A stretch of DNA of 64,000 bases, from NCBI GenBank assembly GCA_002399975.1, contig DHER01000101.1:74990-138989 (forward strand). The letters run 5' to 3'. Position numbers and translations under genes: made by a program. This DNA comes from Firmicutes bacterium UBA4845 (GTDB taxonomy: Bacteria; Bacillota; Clostridia; Tissierellales; Sedimentibacteraceae). Below are positions 25,474-35,206 of this stretch, one piece after another. The notes beneath the pieces were generated by a model. It saw only the letters and a list, made by a program, of their open reading frames with translations, was not told where the DNA came from and searched no databases. Numbering within the stretch: the stretch's first letter is position 1; each line of letters starts with the position of its first letter.

Positions 25474-28400
25474 TTAATGTTTCTTAATTACTATACTGTT
25501 TTTTCCAAGCAGAATTCTTAAATTTTTAATTAATTCTTCGCTGCATGAATTTACACAGTTTTTATCAGGCAGAGTCAGACTTGCCTTTTCCTGTTCACTG
25601 TAAATTATAACACGGTCATTGCCTGCATATCTTAAAATATTATCAAAAATATTCCTTTTTATTTCTTTGTAGTGATTGGCATTTTTAACTTTAAGATATA
25701 AAGTATATGATGGCCTTTCTTCCGTATTCAAAGCTGTCTCTTTTTTCAGTTCCGAAATTTTATTGCATATTAGTTTTGGCGCTTCTTCTTCTGAAGCATC
25801 AATTGTTCCGCCGACTAATACTATGTTGTCCTCATATAAAATATCTTTGCAGTCATCGTAAACCCTGGGGAAAACAATTCCTCCAATGGTACCGTACAAA
25901 TCTTCCAACATAATGAATGCCATCATATTATTATTTTTAGTTATTTTATTTTGTTTTTTTATAATTATTCCGCCTACAATAACTTTGCTGCCGTCACCCA
26001 AACGGGTGTTTAAGCCCGATTCTCCAATTTCAGCAATTTCGTTTGTATTTGCTGTAACAATTTTATCAAGTTCCTTCTCATATTCTGAAAGGGGATGTCC
26101 GCTTAAATATACTCCGGTCATTTCTTTTTCCATAGCAAGAAGTTCCTTTTCACTGAACTCAGGTATATCCGGTATTTCCACATCTGCATTGAAATTCGTA
26201 TTTGGGGAAATTGCAGCATCAAATAAAGAAAATTGCCCTTCTAGATTTCTTTTTTTTCGGTTAATTGCCGAATCTATAGTTTTTTCATATATTTTCATAA
26301 GCTGTGAACGATGTATTTTTAAAAAGTCAAATGCACCGCATTTAATAAGAGACTCTATTTGACGTTTATTTAAAACACTTTGGTCAACTTTTTTGCAGAA
26401 GTCCGTAAAACTCGTTAATTTTCCCTTTTCTTCTCTTGCTTTTATGATTTCCGATATTACGTTGGTGCCTACGTTTTTTACTGCAGACAAGCCAAAACGT
26501 ATTTTACCTTCTTCCACGGTAAATCCGCCCCTGCTTTCATTTACATCAGGAGGTAGGATTTCAATTCCCAGCCTTTTGCATTCTCTTATGTATAATGAAA
26601 CTGTACCGGAACTTCCCATTATACTTGTAATAAGCGCAGCCATAAACTCTACAGGGTAGTGAAGCTTAAGCCACGCCGTTTCATATGCCAAAGCTGCATA
26701 AGCTACAGAATGTGCTTTAGGAAATGCGTATTTTGCAAATTCAATCATTAAATCATAAATGTCGTTAGCTGTTTTTTCATCTACGCCGTTATTAACTGCA
26801 CCTAATATTGCCAGTTCTCCATTTTCAGCGGGTTTCCCATAAATGAAATTTTTCCTTTCCTCCAGCATTACATTCATTTTTTTCTTGCCCATAGCCCTTC
26901 TCAGAAGGTCGGACCGCCCCATTGTAAATCCTCCTATATCCCTTACGATTTGCATTACCTGCTCCTGATAAACCATACATCCGTAGGTAACATTAAGTAT
27001 AGGTTCAAGCTTCGGGTGCAGGTATGTTACGTTTTCAGGATTAAGTTTATTCTTGATATACGTAGGGATCTGCCCCATCGGACCCGGTCTGTACAGAGCA
27101 TTGGCAGCAGCCAGGTCTTCAAACTTCGTAGGTTTAAGCTCGCTTAAAAAGGCTCTCATGCCTGAGCTTTCAAACTGGAATACTCCCAATGTTTCGCCAT
27201 TTGCAAACATCTTATAGACTTTATCATCATTATATTTACAATTGCTGAAGTCTACCTTTACATTGTGTGATTTTTCAATAAGATCAATAGCATCGCGAAT
27301 TACCGTAAGTGTCCTGAGCCCTAAAAAATCCATTTTTAGAAGTCCAAGCTCTTCTAACTCAATCATGTTAAACTGTGTTGTAATAACGTCCTTATTTCTT
27401 GAAAGAGGAACGTACTCCGTTACATCCTCCTTGGAAATCAAGACACCGGCCGCGTGAGTGGAAGCATGACGAGGAAGGCCTTCTGCATTTCGGGCCAAAT
27501 CAATAAGCTTTTTAACCTCATAGTCATTTTCGTACAAATCTTTTAGATCCTTATTGATTTCCAGCGCCTTTGATATGGTCATCCCCAAACTTATGGGAAT
27601 CTTTTTGGCAATAAAATCAACTCTGCCGTAAGGTATGTTCAAAGCCCTTCCCACATCTCTTATGGATCCCCTTGCAGCCATGGTACCAAAGGTTATAATC
27701 TGTGCGACTCTTTTTCTGCCGTATTTCTGCTTAACATATTCTATAACTTCTTCGCGTCTTTTATAGCAAAAATCCACATCAATATCAGGCATACTCACCC
27801 GCTCCGGATTTAAAAATCTTTCAAAAATAAGATTATGCTTAATTGGATCTATATTGGTTATTTTCATGGAGTAAGCCACCAGGCTTCCGGCTGCAGAACC
27901 TCTGCCGGGACCTACCATTATTTTATTGTCTTTGGCGTATTTTATAAAATCCCAAACTATAAGAAAATAATCCACATATCCCATCTGTTCAATGACGCCT
28001 ATTTCATAATTTAACCTGTTTTGTATCTCATCTGTTATATTCTTATATCTGTCTTGCAATCCCTTCTGGCATATTTCCCTGAAATATTCTATCTTTGTAT
28101 ATCCTTTTGGAACTTTGAATTCAGGAAGGTGAACAGTGTCAAAATCCAGCTCTACGTTGCAGCGTTCTGCAATATCGGCTGTATTTTTCAATACTTCTTC
28201 AGGAAACAATTTTTTCATTTCATCATAGGATTTAAGATAGAATTCATCTGTGGGAAATCTCATCCTATCTTTGTCTGTTATTGTTTTCTGCATTTGTATG
28301 CAAAGAAGTACATCGTGAAAATATGCGTCTTCTTTATTTATGTAATGAACATCATTGGTAGCAACAAGCTTAATCCTTGTTTCCTGGCTCATTTTAACGA

Positions 28401-28971
28401 GAGCTTTGTTGACATCCTGCTGCTCTTTAATACCCTGATCCTGCATTTCCAAAAAGAAATTATTTTCACCGAATATATCTTTATACATTAATGCAGTCTT
28501 TTTTGCTTTATCGTAATTGTTGTCAAGAAGATATGACTGGACTTCTCCTGCAAGGCACGCACTGAGAGCTATTACACCCCGGGAATATTTTCTCAATGTT
28601 TCGTGATCAATCCTGGGCTTGTAATAGTAGCCTTCAACGAAACCTATTGAGCAAAGTTTTATTATATTCTTCCAGCCTTCATAATTCTCTGCTAAAAGAA
28701 CAAGATGATACTGGCCTTTGTCCTTCTGAGGCTCTTTATCAGTCATCCTGCGAGGTGAAATATAGGCTTCAAATCCTAATATGGGTTTAATACCTGCTTT
28801 TTTTGCCTGCTTGAAAAATTCTACAACTCCGTACATGGCTCCGTGGTCCGTTATTGCCAGCGAAGTCATTTTAAGTTCCTTTGCTTTGTTAATTAATTCA
28901 TTGATTCTGCAGGCACCGTCAAGAAGGCTGTACTCAGTATGTACGTGCAAATGCGTAAATTTATTATTCAT
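25474..28971 (-). CDS. dnaE: DNA polymerase III alpha subunit, DnaE type
   Basis: A replicative polymerase of 1165 aa. The N-terminal PHP domain starts FTHLHVHTEYSLLDGA. The polymerase core includes GPGRGSAAGSLVAY and the catalytic PDIDVDFCYKRR near residue 400, then the palm/fingers and helix-hairpin-helix region and a C-terminal OB fold (KVIVGGIIIKKQNKITKN...MAFIMLEDLYG). In Firmicutes this DnaE works beside PolC, extending RNA primers on the lagging strand. GGAG precedes the ATG. First gene of the dnaE-pfkA-pyk group. Confidence 0.97.
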   Translation of the reverse strand: MNNKFTHLHVHTEYSLLDGACRINELINKAKELKMTSLAITDHGAMYGVVEFFKQAKKAGIKPILGFEAYISPRRMTDKEPQKDKGQYHLVLLAENYEGWKNIIKLCSIGFVEGYYYKPRIDHETLRKYSRGVIALSACLAGEVQSYLLDNNYDKAKKTALMYKDIFGENNFFLEMQDQGIKEQQDVNKALVKMSQETRIKLVATNDVHYINKEDAYFHDVLLCIQMQKTITDKDRMRFPTDEFYLKSYDEMKKLFPEEVLKNTADIAERCNVELDFDTVHLPEFKVPKGYTKIEYFREICQKGLQDRYKNITDEIQNRLNYEIGVIEQMGYVDYFLIVWDFIKYAKDNKIMVGPGRGSAAGSLVAYSMKITNIDPIKHNLIFERFLNPERVSMPDIDVDFCYKRREEVIEYVKQKYGRKRVAQIITFGTMAARGSIRDVGRALNIPYGRVDFIAKKIPISLGMTISKALEINKDLKDLYENDYEVKKLIDLARNAEGLPRHASTHAAGVLISKEDVTEYVPLSRNKDVITTQFNMIELEELGLLKMDFLGLRTLTVIRDAIDLIEKSHNVKVDFSNCKYNDDKVYKMFANGETLGVFQFESSGMRAFLSELKPTKFEDLAAANALYRPGPMGQIPTYIKNKLNPENVTYLHPKLEPILNVTYGCMVYQEQVMQIVRDIGGFTMGRSDLLRRAMGKKKMNVMLEERKNFIYGKPAENGELAILGAVNNGVDEKTANDIYDLMIEFAKYAFPKAHSVAYAALAYETAWLKLHYPVEFMAALITSIMGSSGTVSLYIRECKRLGIEILPPDVNESRGGFTVEEGKIRFGLSAVKNVGTNVISEIIKAREEKGKLTSFTDFCKKVDQSVLNKRQIESLIKCGAFDFLKIHRSQLMKIYEKTIDSAINRKKRNLEGQFSLFDAAISPNTNFNADVEIPDIPEFSEKELLAMEKEMTGVYLSGHPLSEYEKELDKIVTANTNEIAEIGESGLNTRLGDGSKVIVGGIIIKKQNKITKNNNMMAFIMLEDLYGTIGGIVFPRVYDDCKDILYEDNIVLVGGTIDASEEEAPKLICNKISELKKETALNTEERPSYTLYLKVKNANHYKEIKRNIFDNILRYAGNDRVIIYSEQEKASLTLPDKNCVNSCSEELIKNLRILLGKNSIVIKKH

Positions 28972-29025
28972 ATAAAACTCCTTAACGTATTTTATCGTTT
29001 TTCGTATATATATTCAATTATCATA

Positions 29026-29598
29026 CTACAGCACACCGTAAACAAATACCCCTGCAATTCCTGTTGCAATCATAACTTTAATCGGATCAGCATTATATTT
29101 TCTCAGAACAAACACTGCCACCGCCAACATGGTTATTGATATATAATTTATGTCGCTTGATTTCATATTCCATATTGTTACATCCTCTGATTTAAAAACT
29201 GCCAACAATAAAATTGACAGCCCTGCCGAAGCTATAAGAGATACTACCGCAGGTCTAAGCCCCTTTAATATCCCTTGGATAGAAGAAAGGTTCTTATATT
29301 TAAAATAAAAATATGCTAAAATCAGCACTATAATGCACGATGGTGTTATACAGCCTATTGTTGCCACTATTGAACCTATGTGTCCGGCAACCTTGGTTCC
29401 CACAAATGTAGACGCATTTAATGAGATAGGTCCGGGCGTCATCTGAGAAATAGTGAGAACATCCGTAAATTCTTCCATTGTAAGCCAGTTATGGACTTCC
29501 AGAACCTGGCGCTGAATTAATGGCAGAGCCGCATATCCGCCTCCTATGCTAAACAATCCTATCTGAAAAAAACTCCAAAATAATTCAATCAAAATCAT
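29026..29598 (-). CDS. Chromate-transporter family protein, second half-size subunit
   Basis: A 190-aa membrane protein of the CHR (ChrA) family, short form, with the conserved ELFWSFFQIGLFSIGGGYAALPLI and ISQMTPGPISLNASTFVGTKVAG segments. Half-size members come in adjacent pairs that together equal a full ChrA, as here. Substrate may be chromate or another oxyanion; not provable from sequence. The open frame begins at 29622, but the ATG at 29598 follows AAAGGGGACA and gives the canonical N-terminus. It overlaps the first subunit gene by 14 nt. Confidence 0.85.
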   Translation of the reverse strand: MILIELFWSFFQIGLFSIGGGYAALPLIQRQVLEVHNWLTMEEFTDVLTISQMTPGPISLNASTFVGTKVAGHIGSIVATIGCITPSCIIVLILAYFYFKYKNLSSIQGILKGLRPAVVSLIASAGLSILLLAVFKSEDVTIWNMKSSDINYISITMLAVAVFVLRKYNADPIKVMIATGIAGVFVYGVL

Positions 29599-30181
29599 GA
29601 CCTGTCCCCTTTTTAAAAACATTATAATATAAAGCTCCGAAAACTCCGCTTAATATTATTATCAATGCCGCATTCACATCAAAAATTATATCTGCCGCCA
29701 AAGCGATTATCATAATCATAATAGATATTTTGTCTTTGGTTTTCAGAATTTTGCCGGCCATTTCGATTATTACATCTATTATTACTGCCGCAACTCCTGC
29801 TCTCATGCCTAAAAGAAGAGCATTAACAATCCTGTTTTCTTTAAATGCAGCATAAAACTGTGCAATAACCGTAATAATTATAAGCGGAGGAAGAACTGTT
29901 CCGAAAATACTGACAAAAACCCCTGGAACTCCTGCAATCCTGTATCCCACCATTATTGCAGCATTAACTGCAATAGGTCCGGGAGCTGACTGGGATATTG
30001 CAACAAGATTAAGCATTTCTTCCTCATCTATCCACTCAAGCTCTTCAACAAACTTTTTTCTCATAAGAGGAACAATCACATATCCTCCTCCTACGGTAAA
30101 AGCACTTAATGAAAATGTTGACCAAAATAATGTCAAATAAAACTTTAAATTTTTCTTCATCTTTTTTCTCTTTTTTTCCAC
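29585..30181 (-). CDS. Chromate-transporter family protein, first half-size subunit
   Basis: The partner of the preceding entry: 198 aa, five to six hydrophobic segments, with LFWSTFSLSAFTVGGGYVIVPLM and ISQSAPGPIAVNAAIMVGYRIAG, the same two family motifs. The paired, overlapping arrangement supports a heterodimer in the cytoplasmic membrane. The start is uncertain: GTG at 30181 or ATG at 30160 (which would give 191 aa). Neither has a clear Shine-Dalgarno, though AAAGGTGG overlaps the GTG. Confidence 0.85.
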   Translation of the reverse strand: MEKKRKKMKKNLKFYLTLFWSTFSLSAFTVGGGYVIVPLMRKKFVEELEWIDEEEMLNLVAISQSAPGPIAVNAAIMVGYRIAGVPGVFVSIFGTVLPPLIIITVIAQFYAAFKENRIVNALLLGMRAGVAAVIIDVIIEMAGKILKTKDKISIMIMIIALAADIIFDVNAALIIILSGVFGALYYNVFKKGTGHDFD

Positions 30182-30238
30182 CTTTTTCTCTTATGTCCTT
30201 TTTGTTTAATATGCTGATTAAGGAAGGATGTTCATTCG

Positions 30239-31771
30239 TTACAGTACCGGTGCCAGAGACTTAAGGATAGTTCTCAGAATTTTCCTTAGAGCTGATGTAT
30301 TCTTCACATATTCCAATGTAATTTCCTTGCTGGATTTCAGCGCCTTAATTGTACTGCGTTTAACTTGTTCAACGCTTTTTGTATTGTACATCCACACACC
30401 ACATTCAAAATGAAGGTACAAACTCCTGTAGTCAAGATTGATTGTACCTACAACCGCATAATTATCATCAACAACAAATGTCTTTCCATGGTTAAAACCG
30501 GGAGTGTACTGATACATCGAAACACCTGCCTCCAAAAGCTCCTCATAGCTTGACTGTGTTATGGCATAAGCAACCTTTTTATCAGGTATCCCTGGAGTTA
30601 GAATTTTTACATCCACTCCTCGTTTAGCAGCAATACACAATGCCGTCATCATTTTATGATCTGCAATGAGATATGGTGTTTCAATGTAAATATATTTTTC
30701 TGCCTGGTTTATTAAATTCAAATAAACTGTTTCACTTACATGCTCATCATCTAAAGGACTGTCATGGAACGGCTGCACATAACCCTGGCTTTTTTCATTA
30801 TTGTCTAAAGCGGGTGAGGCAAATATACTGTAATCTTCGTTTGTCTTTCTTAGAAAAGCCCACATAGACAAAAACATTACTGTAAAACTCCATATAGCCG
30901 CACCTTTTATTTCAATGGCGTTGTCTCTCCAGTACCCGAATCTTTCGCGGCGGTTAATATATTCGTCCGCCAGGTTAATTCCTCCGGTATAAGCTGTTTT
31001 GCCGTCAATAACTATTATTTTTCTATGATCCCTGTTATTGAGACGAAGAGATATACCCAGCCTGAATGGATTGAAAACACAACATTTAACGCCGGCTTTC
31101 TCAAGTTTTTTATTGTACCCGTTAGGAAGCTTGGACATGCAGCCTATATCGTCGTAAATAACTCGTACGTCTACGCCTTTTTCCACCTTATCCTTTAAAA
31201 TATCAAGTATGGTATTCCACATCACGCCTTCTTCTATTATAAAGAATTCAATAAATATAAATTTTTCCGCACTTTTTAATTCTTTAACTAATTTTTGAAA
31301 AAAAATTTCTCCGGAAGGAAAAAAATTTGTAGAGGAATTGTCGTAAACAGGGCAATAGGAATATTTTTCAATATATTTTCCCTGATTGTAGGCAACGATG
31401 TTTTCATTACGTAAAAGTGAAAATGTCCTCTGATCCTGAAATAAATATTCTGTCATTTTATCCATGATTTGAGACATATTTTTCTTCATTTTTCCACTTA
31501 ATCCGGCTCCGCCTGCCATAAGATAAAGAAGCCCTCCAAATATAGGAAAAAGCATTATAAGAATTATCCATCCAAGCTTATATGTAGGATCAGTTCTGCT
31601 GTTCAGAATATATACTACAGCCAAAATACTTATAAAAGTAAATATAAAATCAAATATGACAAAATACTTACTGAATTTCCAGATTGCCGTTAACAACGCC
31701 AGCAGCTGGATCACTACTAAAAGAACAACAAATGTTATTCTGCTAAAAAAAATATTTTTAATTCTTCGCAT
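30239..31771 (-). CDS. cls: Cardiolipin synthase (phospholipase D family)
   Basis: Condenses two phosphatidylglycerol molecules into cardiolipin at the membrane. The 510-aa protein has two N-terminal transmembrane helices (about residues 12-60) and the two HKD motifs: HRKIIVIDGKTAYTGGINL and HGKTFVVDDNYAVVGTINLDYRS. Length and order match the ClsA type. GGAG lies before the ATG. Monocistronic in appearance. Confidence 0.93.
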   Translation of the reverse strand: MRRIKNIFFSRITFVVLLVVIQLLALLTAIWKFSKYFVIFDFIFTFISILAVVYILNSRTDPTYKLGWIILIMLFPIFGGLLYLMAGGAGLSGKMKKNMSQIMDKMTEYLFQDQRTFSLLRNENIVAYNQGKYIEKYSYCPVYDNSSTNFFPSGEIFFQKLVKELKSAEKFIFIEFFIIEEGVMWNTILDILKDKVEKGVDVRVIYDDIGCMSKLPNGYNKKLEKAGVKCCVFNPFRLGISLRLNNRDHRKIIVIDGKTAYTGGINLADEYINRRERFGYWRDNAIEIKGAAIWSFTVMFLSMWAFLRKTNEDYSIFASPALDNNEKSQGYVQPFHDSPLDDEHVSETVYLNLINQAEKYIYIETPYLIADHKMMTALCIAAKRGVDVKILTPGIPDKKVAYAITQSSYEELLEAGVSMYQYTPGFNHGKTFVVDDNYAVVGTINLDYRSLYLHFECGVWMYNTKSVEQVKRSTIKALKSSKEITLEYVKNTSALRKILRTILKSLAPVL

Positions 31772-31871
31772 AAAAACTCCATATAACTGTCTATAATATT
31801 TTCCCCCAAAATCAATTTAATATTAAATTAACCGGAACATCGATATTTGTAAAACATGGTAAACTATCTAA

Positions 31872-32678
31872 CTACCTGCTCTTAGAAAACCTGCTTAGCG
31901 AACAGGTGAAAATACAACATAAAATCAAGAGCAGTGAGTTCATTAAATAATAGGATGAAATTTTAAATCCCGGAAATATTGAAATAATCGAACCTAAAAC
32001 AAGTCCTAATATGGTATAATAAGTATAGCCATATGCTTTTTCAAAAAGCAGGGATATTAATTTTGCAAATAATAGAACGCTCAAAATAAATCCTATCCCA
32101 AGATAAAAGATTAATACAATCTGCAAATTTGATATGGCACCTATGACCAATTCATATACGCCAAGGTACATCAATAAAACTGATGCACTGATGCCCGGTA
32201 CTATAGTTCCGAATCCTAATACTATCCCATAAAAAATAACATGAACCGGATTGGCTGCTGTTTCTTTAATCATGCTGACCGAATTACCTTCAAGGAATAT
32301 AACAATAACAGTCAGAACAAAAGTAATAATAAACGGCAGCAAATATTTTTGCTTGAATCCTTTTTTATTTGCTTCATTTACCACAGTTGGCATAGTACCC
32401 AGCATAAGACCTACAAATGCATATCTCACTTCTATCTCGTAGTTTAAAAACAAAAATTCAATTATCCTGCTGAACATCAGTATTCCAACTGCACACCCTA
32501 TTCCTATAGGTATAAAAAATATTAAATTTTCCTTGAAATTTTTATTTAAATGAGCAATAAAATTTGTCATTTTATCATACAGGCCGAAAATTACGGCCAA
32601 AGCTCCTCCGCTTACACCCGGTGCAATGGCTGCGGCACCAATTGCCAGTCCTTTTAAAAATCTTGATACAAAATTCAA
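31872..32678 (-). CDS. DUF368 polyprenyl-phosphate transporter
   Basis: A 268-aa membrane protein with about eight hydrophobic segments and the DUF368 signature near the N-terminus (GLAIGAAAIAPGVSGGALAVIFGLYD), repeated in related form further on (GFGTIVPGISASVLLMYLGVYE). DUF368 proteins (PopT in other Firmicutes) have been reported to recycle undecaprenyl phosphate across the membrane for cell-wall synthesis. The start is TTG, with AAGGGTG about 9 nt upstream. Confidence 0.88.
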   Translation of the reverse strand: MNFVSRFLKGLAIGAAAIAPGVSGGALAVIFGLYDKMTNFIAHLNKNFKENLIFFIPIGIGCAVGILMFSRIIEFLFLNYEIEVRYAFVGLMLGTMPTVVNEANKKGFKQKYLLPFIITFVLTVIVIFLEGNSVSMIKETAANPVHVIFYGIVLGFGTIVPGISASVLLMYLGVYELVIGAISNLQIVLIFYLGIGFILSVLLFAKLISLLFEKAYGYTYYTILGLVLGSIISIFPGFKISSYYLMNSLLLILCCIFTCSLSRFSKSR

Positions 32679-32814
32679 GTTTTATCACACCCTTAACCAA
32701 TTTTCCCATAATGACTACAAGTCCGGCAAAATCAGACTGCGCCAATTATTTTCACCATACATATAATGCATTAACTTACTATATATAATATCATACATCT
32801 TCGAATTTTCAATA

Positions 32815-32882
32815 AAAAAACTCAGAAAACACGTTAAATTTGTCTGATGAACCGGCATCTACAAATTTAACGTTCTCTGAGT
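32815..32882 (-). terminator. Long hairpin terminator of the rubrerythrin gene
   Basis: A very long stem in the minus-strand transcript: outer arms CTCAGA/TCTGAG, then ACGTTAAATTTGT/ACAAATTTAACGT, then GATG/CATC around an AACCGG loop, with one small bulge. It is followed on the minus strand by a T run (32813-32820). The structure is unusually long for a simple terminator. The rest of the 32679-32943 gap holds nothing I recognise. Confidence 0.75.
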
Positions 32883-32943
32883 CTATATCGAACAGTTTTT
32901 CTCCTTTCAGTTAAAAATCTAGAGTTTTATTCAAAAAATTTTT

Positions 32944-33489
32944 TTAAAAATTTTCGCAGTTAATTTGATAATATCCTTGAGGATATTTGCAGACCGGGCA
33001 TATTTCGGGAGCACAATCACTCCACGCCAGGTTACCGCAAATTATGCAAATCCACACCATACTCCTTGTTTTGCAGAACACCTGATTGTTTTGTATATTT
33101 GCAGCTAATTGATTGAATCTGAACTGCTGATGCCTTTCTATAACAGCTATTCCTTCAAACATATTGGCTATGTCCGTATAACCTTCGGAGAGAGCCTTTT
33201 CAGCATATTGCATATACAAATCACTTCCCTCGTATCTCTCAGTTTCAACTGCAGCCTGTAAATTTTCCAAAGTTGAAGGTACATTGCCCTGAAGCATGAA
33301 TTTCATCCATATATCAGCATGCTCCTGTTCATGCCTTGCCGTTAAATCAAATAAATCTCCAATCTGTATATAGCCGTCTCTTCTTGCACTTATTGCATTT
33401 ATCCTATACTTGGTACTTTCAATCGATTCAAGGTTAAAAGCATTCTGTAAGTTTTTATATGTTTCACTGTCTAAAAAATTATTAACCAT
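32944..33489 (-). CDS. Rubrerythrin-like diiron protein with rubredoxin-type tail
   Basis: A 181-aa protein with a ferritin-like four-helix domain carrying the diiron ligand pattern (ESTKYR, HEQEHADIW, ETERYEGSD, VIERHQQF) and a C-terminal rubredoxin-like knuckle WICIICG ... CPVCKYPQGYY. Rubrerythrins reduce hydrogen peroxide in anaerobes, using electrons from rubredoxin or NAD(P)H routes. The N-terminal segment differs from the standard rubrerythrin, so a divergent subgroup is likely. It is transcribed divergently from the PflX-like gene. Confidence 0.85.
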   Translation of the reverse strand: MVNNFLDSETYKNLQNAFNLESIESTKYRINAISARRDGYIQIGDLFDLTARHEQEHADIWMKFMLQGNVPSTLENLQAAVETERYEGSDLYMQYAEKALSEGYTDIANMFEGIAVIERHQQFRFNQLAANIQNNQVFCKTRSMVWICIICGNLAWSDCAPEICPVCKYPQGYYQINCENF

Positions 33490-33619
33490 ATGCTCACATC
33501 CATAATATAAATATATATTATAATATGTTTGTAATATAATAAAGTGTAAAATCCTGCTGTTTAAATCAATATTAAATGATATAATTATAATAAAAGCACG
33601 AATCTAAAAAGGAATTATT

Positions 33620-34540
33620 ATGAACAGTAAATTTTCAAAATACTATAATCTATTAAGCAACTGCACATTGTGCCCAAGGAATTGCCATGTTGACAGATTA
33701 TCCGGTCAAAAAGGATATTGCAGAGAAAGCGCAGAGCCGGCAGTTGCAAGGGCTGCCCTTCACATGTGGGAAGAGCCCTGTATTTCTGGAACAAAAGGTT
33801 CAGGTACGGTTTTTTTCAGCGGATGCTCTTTACGCTGTGTTTACTGCCAAAACCATAATATATCAGAAGAATTGTCAGGTAAAATTATTACGGCAGAAAG
33901 GCTTGCAGAAATATTCATGGAACTTCAGGAGAAAAAAGCAAATAATATTAATTTAGTAACTCCCGGCCATTACATTCCTCAAATTATCGAAGCTGTTTCT
34001 ATAAGCAGAAACAAAGGTCTTAATATTCCCATTGTTTACAATACGGGAGGATACGAAAAAGCTGAAACACTAAAAATGCTGAATGGAATTGTTGATATTT
34101 ATCTGCCTGACTTAAAATACATGAATGAAAACATCGCAAAAAAATATTCCAATTGTTCAGATTATTTTTCTTACGCATCGGCTGCCATAGCAGAAATGAC
34201 AGCACAGACGGGGAAATTTGAATTTAACGCTGACGGCATAATGACAAAAGGTGTCATAGTCAGGCACATGATGCTGCCAGGCTTTTTAGATGATTCAAAA
34301 AACATAATTAAATATCTTCATGACACATTTGGTAATAAAATTTATATAAGTATAATGAATCAGTACACTCCCTTGGAACATGTTGCCAAGTATCCTGAAA
34401 TTAACCGGAGAGTTTCTCAGGACGAATATGACAGGCTTATTGATTATGCTTTAAATATCGGCGTTGAAAACGGATTTATACAAGAAGGAGAAACTCAATC
34501 AGAAAGTTTTATACCTGAATTTAACGGAGAAGGTGTATAA
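33620..34540 (+). CDS. Radical SAM protein, PflX/COG1313 family
   Basis: A 306-aa iron-sulphur protein. N-terminal Cys motifs CTLCPRNC and GYC precede the radical SAM motif CSLRCVYC near residue 71, followed by NNINLVTPGHYIPQI and DIYLPDLKYM. This arrangement matches the family annotated as pyruvate-formate-lyase activase-like PflX, whose substrate is not established. AAAGGAATT precedes the ATG. A strong bidirectional terminator follows. Confidence 0.88.
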   Translation: MNSKFSKYYNLLSNCTLCPRNCHVDRLSGQKGYCRESAEPAVARAALHMWEEPCISGTKGSGTVFFSGCSLRCVYCQNHNISEELSGKIITAERLAEIFMELQEKKANNINLVTPGHYIPQIIEAVSISRNKGLNIPIVYNTGGYEKAETLKMLNGIVDIYLPDLKYMNENIAKKYSNCSDYFSYASAAIAEMTAQTGKFEFNADGIMTKGVIVRHMMLPGFLDDSKNIIKYLHDTFGNKIYISIMNQYTPLEHVAKYPEINRRVSQDEYDRLIDYALNIGVENGFIQEGETQSESFIPEFNGEGV

Positions 34541-34561
34541 GGTTTCGGTATTTAACGAAAT

Positions 34562-34604
34562 AGGCCTTACCTTTCAATTCTGAACCAGGTAAGGCCTTAT
34601 AGCT
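34562..34604. terminator. Bidirectional terminator between PflX-like and sodC genes
   Basis: Perfect 11-bp arms AGGCCTTACCT (34562-34572) and AGGTAAGGCCT (34587-34597), flanked by A- and T-rich sequence. It sits between the two convergent stops and can serve both strands. Confidence 0.8.
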
Positions 34605-35150
34605 TTATTGCATTAATCCCTGTATCACGCCACAGGCAAGTCTCTTGCCCGATGCGCCTGACGGCTGCGTCCTATAATCATCCGGATTTTCATGTATGAT
34701 TATAGTCTTGCCCACAATCTGAGGAACTTTAAATTCATTTGTAAAAAAAGTCATTCTTGCATAACCATTATTAGGAAATATAACAGGAAAATCCCCAGGA
34801 TGGTTTCCATGGGGTTGATTATTAGGATTCCAATGTTCTCCGGCGGATGTAAATGGATCTTCAGAACTGCCTACAGCACAACTGCCGTTTTCATGAAGAT
34901 GGAAACCAAAGGGCCCTATAGGTGGATTCCCGCCTGTTGCCGGCTTGTATGGCGGCAATCCGTTTATTTCTACCGAAACTTCCGTTCCGCCCGGTACATC
35001 TGTAAATACTGCAGTGCCTCTGATATCAGGCGCTAACGGTCCTCCTGTTATTTGAGCGACAGCTCTTTTATACTGCATATTGCTGCTGCAATACCTGAAC
35101 ATATCGTTATAGCCATAAGGATAATAATTTGGATATTGAAAATAATTCAT
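34605..35150 (-). CDS. sodC: Cu/Zn superoxide dismutase-like protein, no signal peptide
   Basis: The core shows Cu/Zn SOD features: GFHLHENGSC (two Cu-ligand His), GEHWNPNNQPHGNHPGDFP (bridging and Zn His plus Asp), IIIHENPDDY and SGASGKRLACGVI (active-site Arg and second disulphide Cys). All metal ligands are present, so it should be active. Unusually it lacks a signal peptide or lipobox. Instead it begins with a Tyr-rich segment (MNYFQYPNYYPYGYNDMFRY), which suggests a spore-coat location; that is inference. Start: a TTG at 35162 overlaps the RBS, and GGAGG lies 5 nt before the ATG at 35150, giving 181 aa. Confidence 0.88.
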   Translation of the reverse strand: MNYFQYPNYYPYGYNDMFRYCSSNMQYKRAVAQITGGPLAPDIRGTAVFTDVPGGTEVSVEINGLPPYKPATGGNPPIGPFGFHLHENGSCAVGSSEDPFTSAGEHWNPNNQPHGNHPGDFPVIFPNNGYARMTFFTNEFKVPQIVGKTIIIHENPDDYRTQPSGASGKRLACGVIQGLMQ

Positions 35151-35206
35151 GATAACCTCCAATTTTTAAATTTCTGTTATATGTTATGTTAAAATTGGAT
35201 AAAGGG

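Noticed and set aside
34692..35036. Antisense open frame over sodC
   Set aside because: It has no RBS or recognisable motif and sodC has clear conserved residues in the opposite strand.
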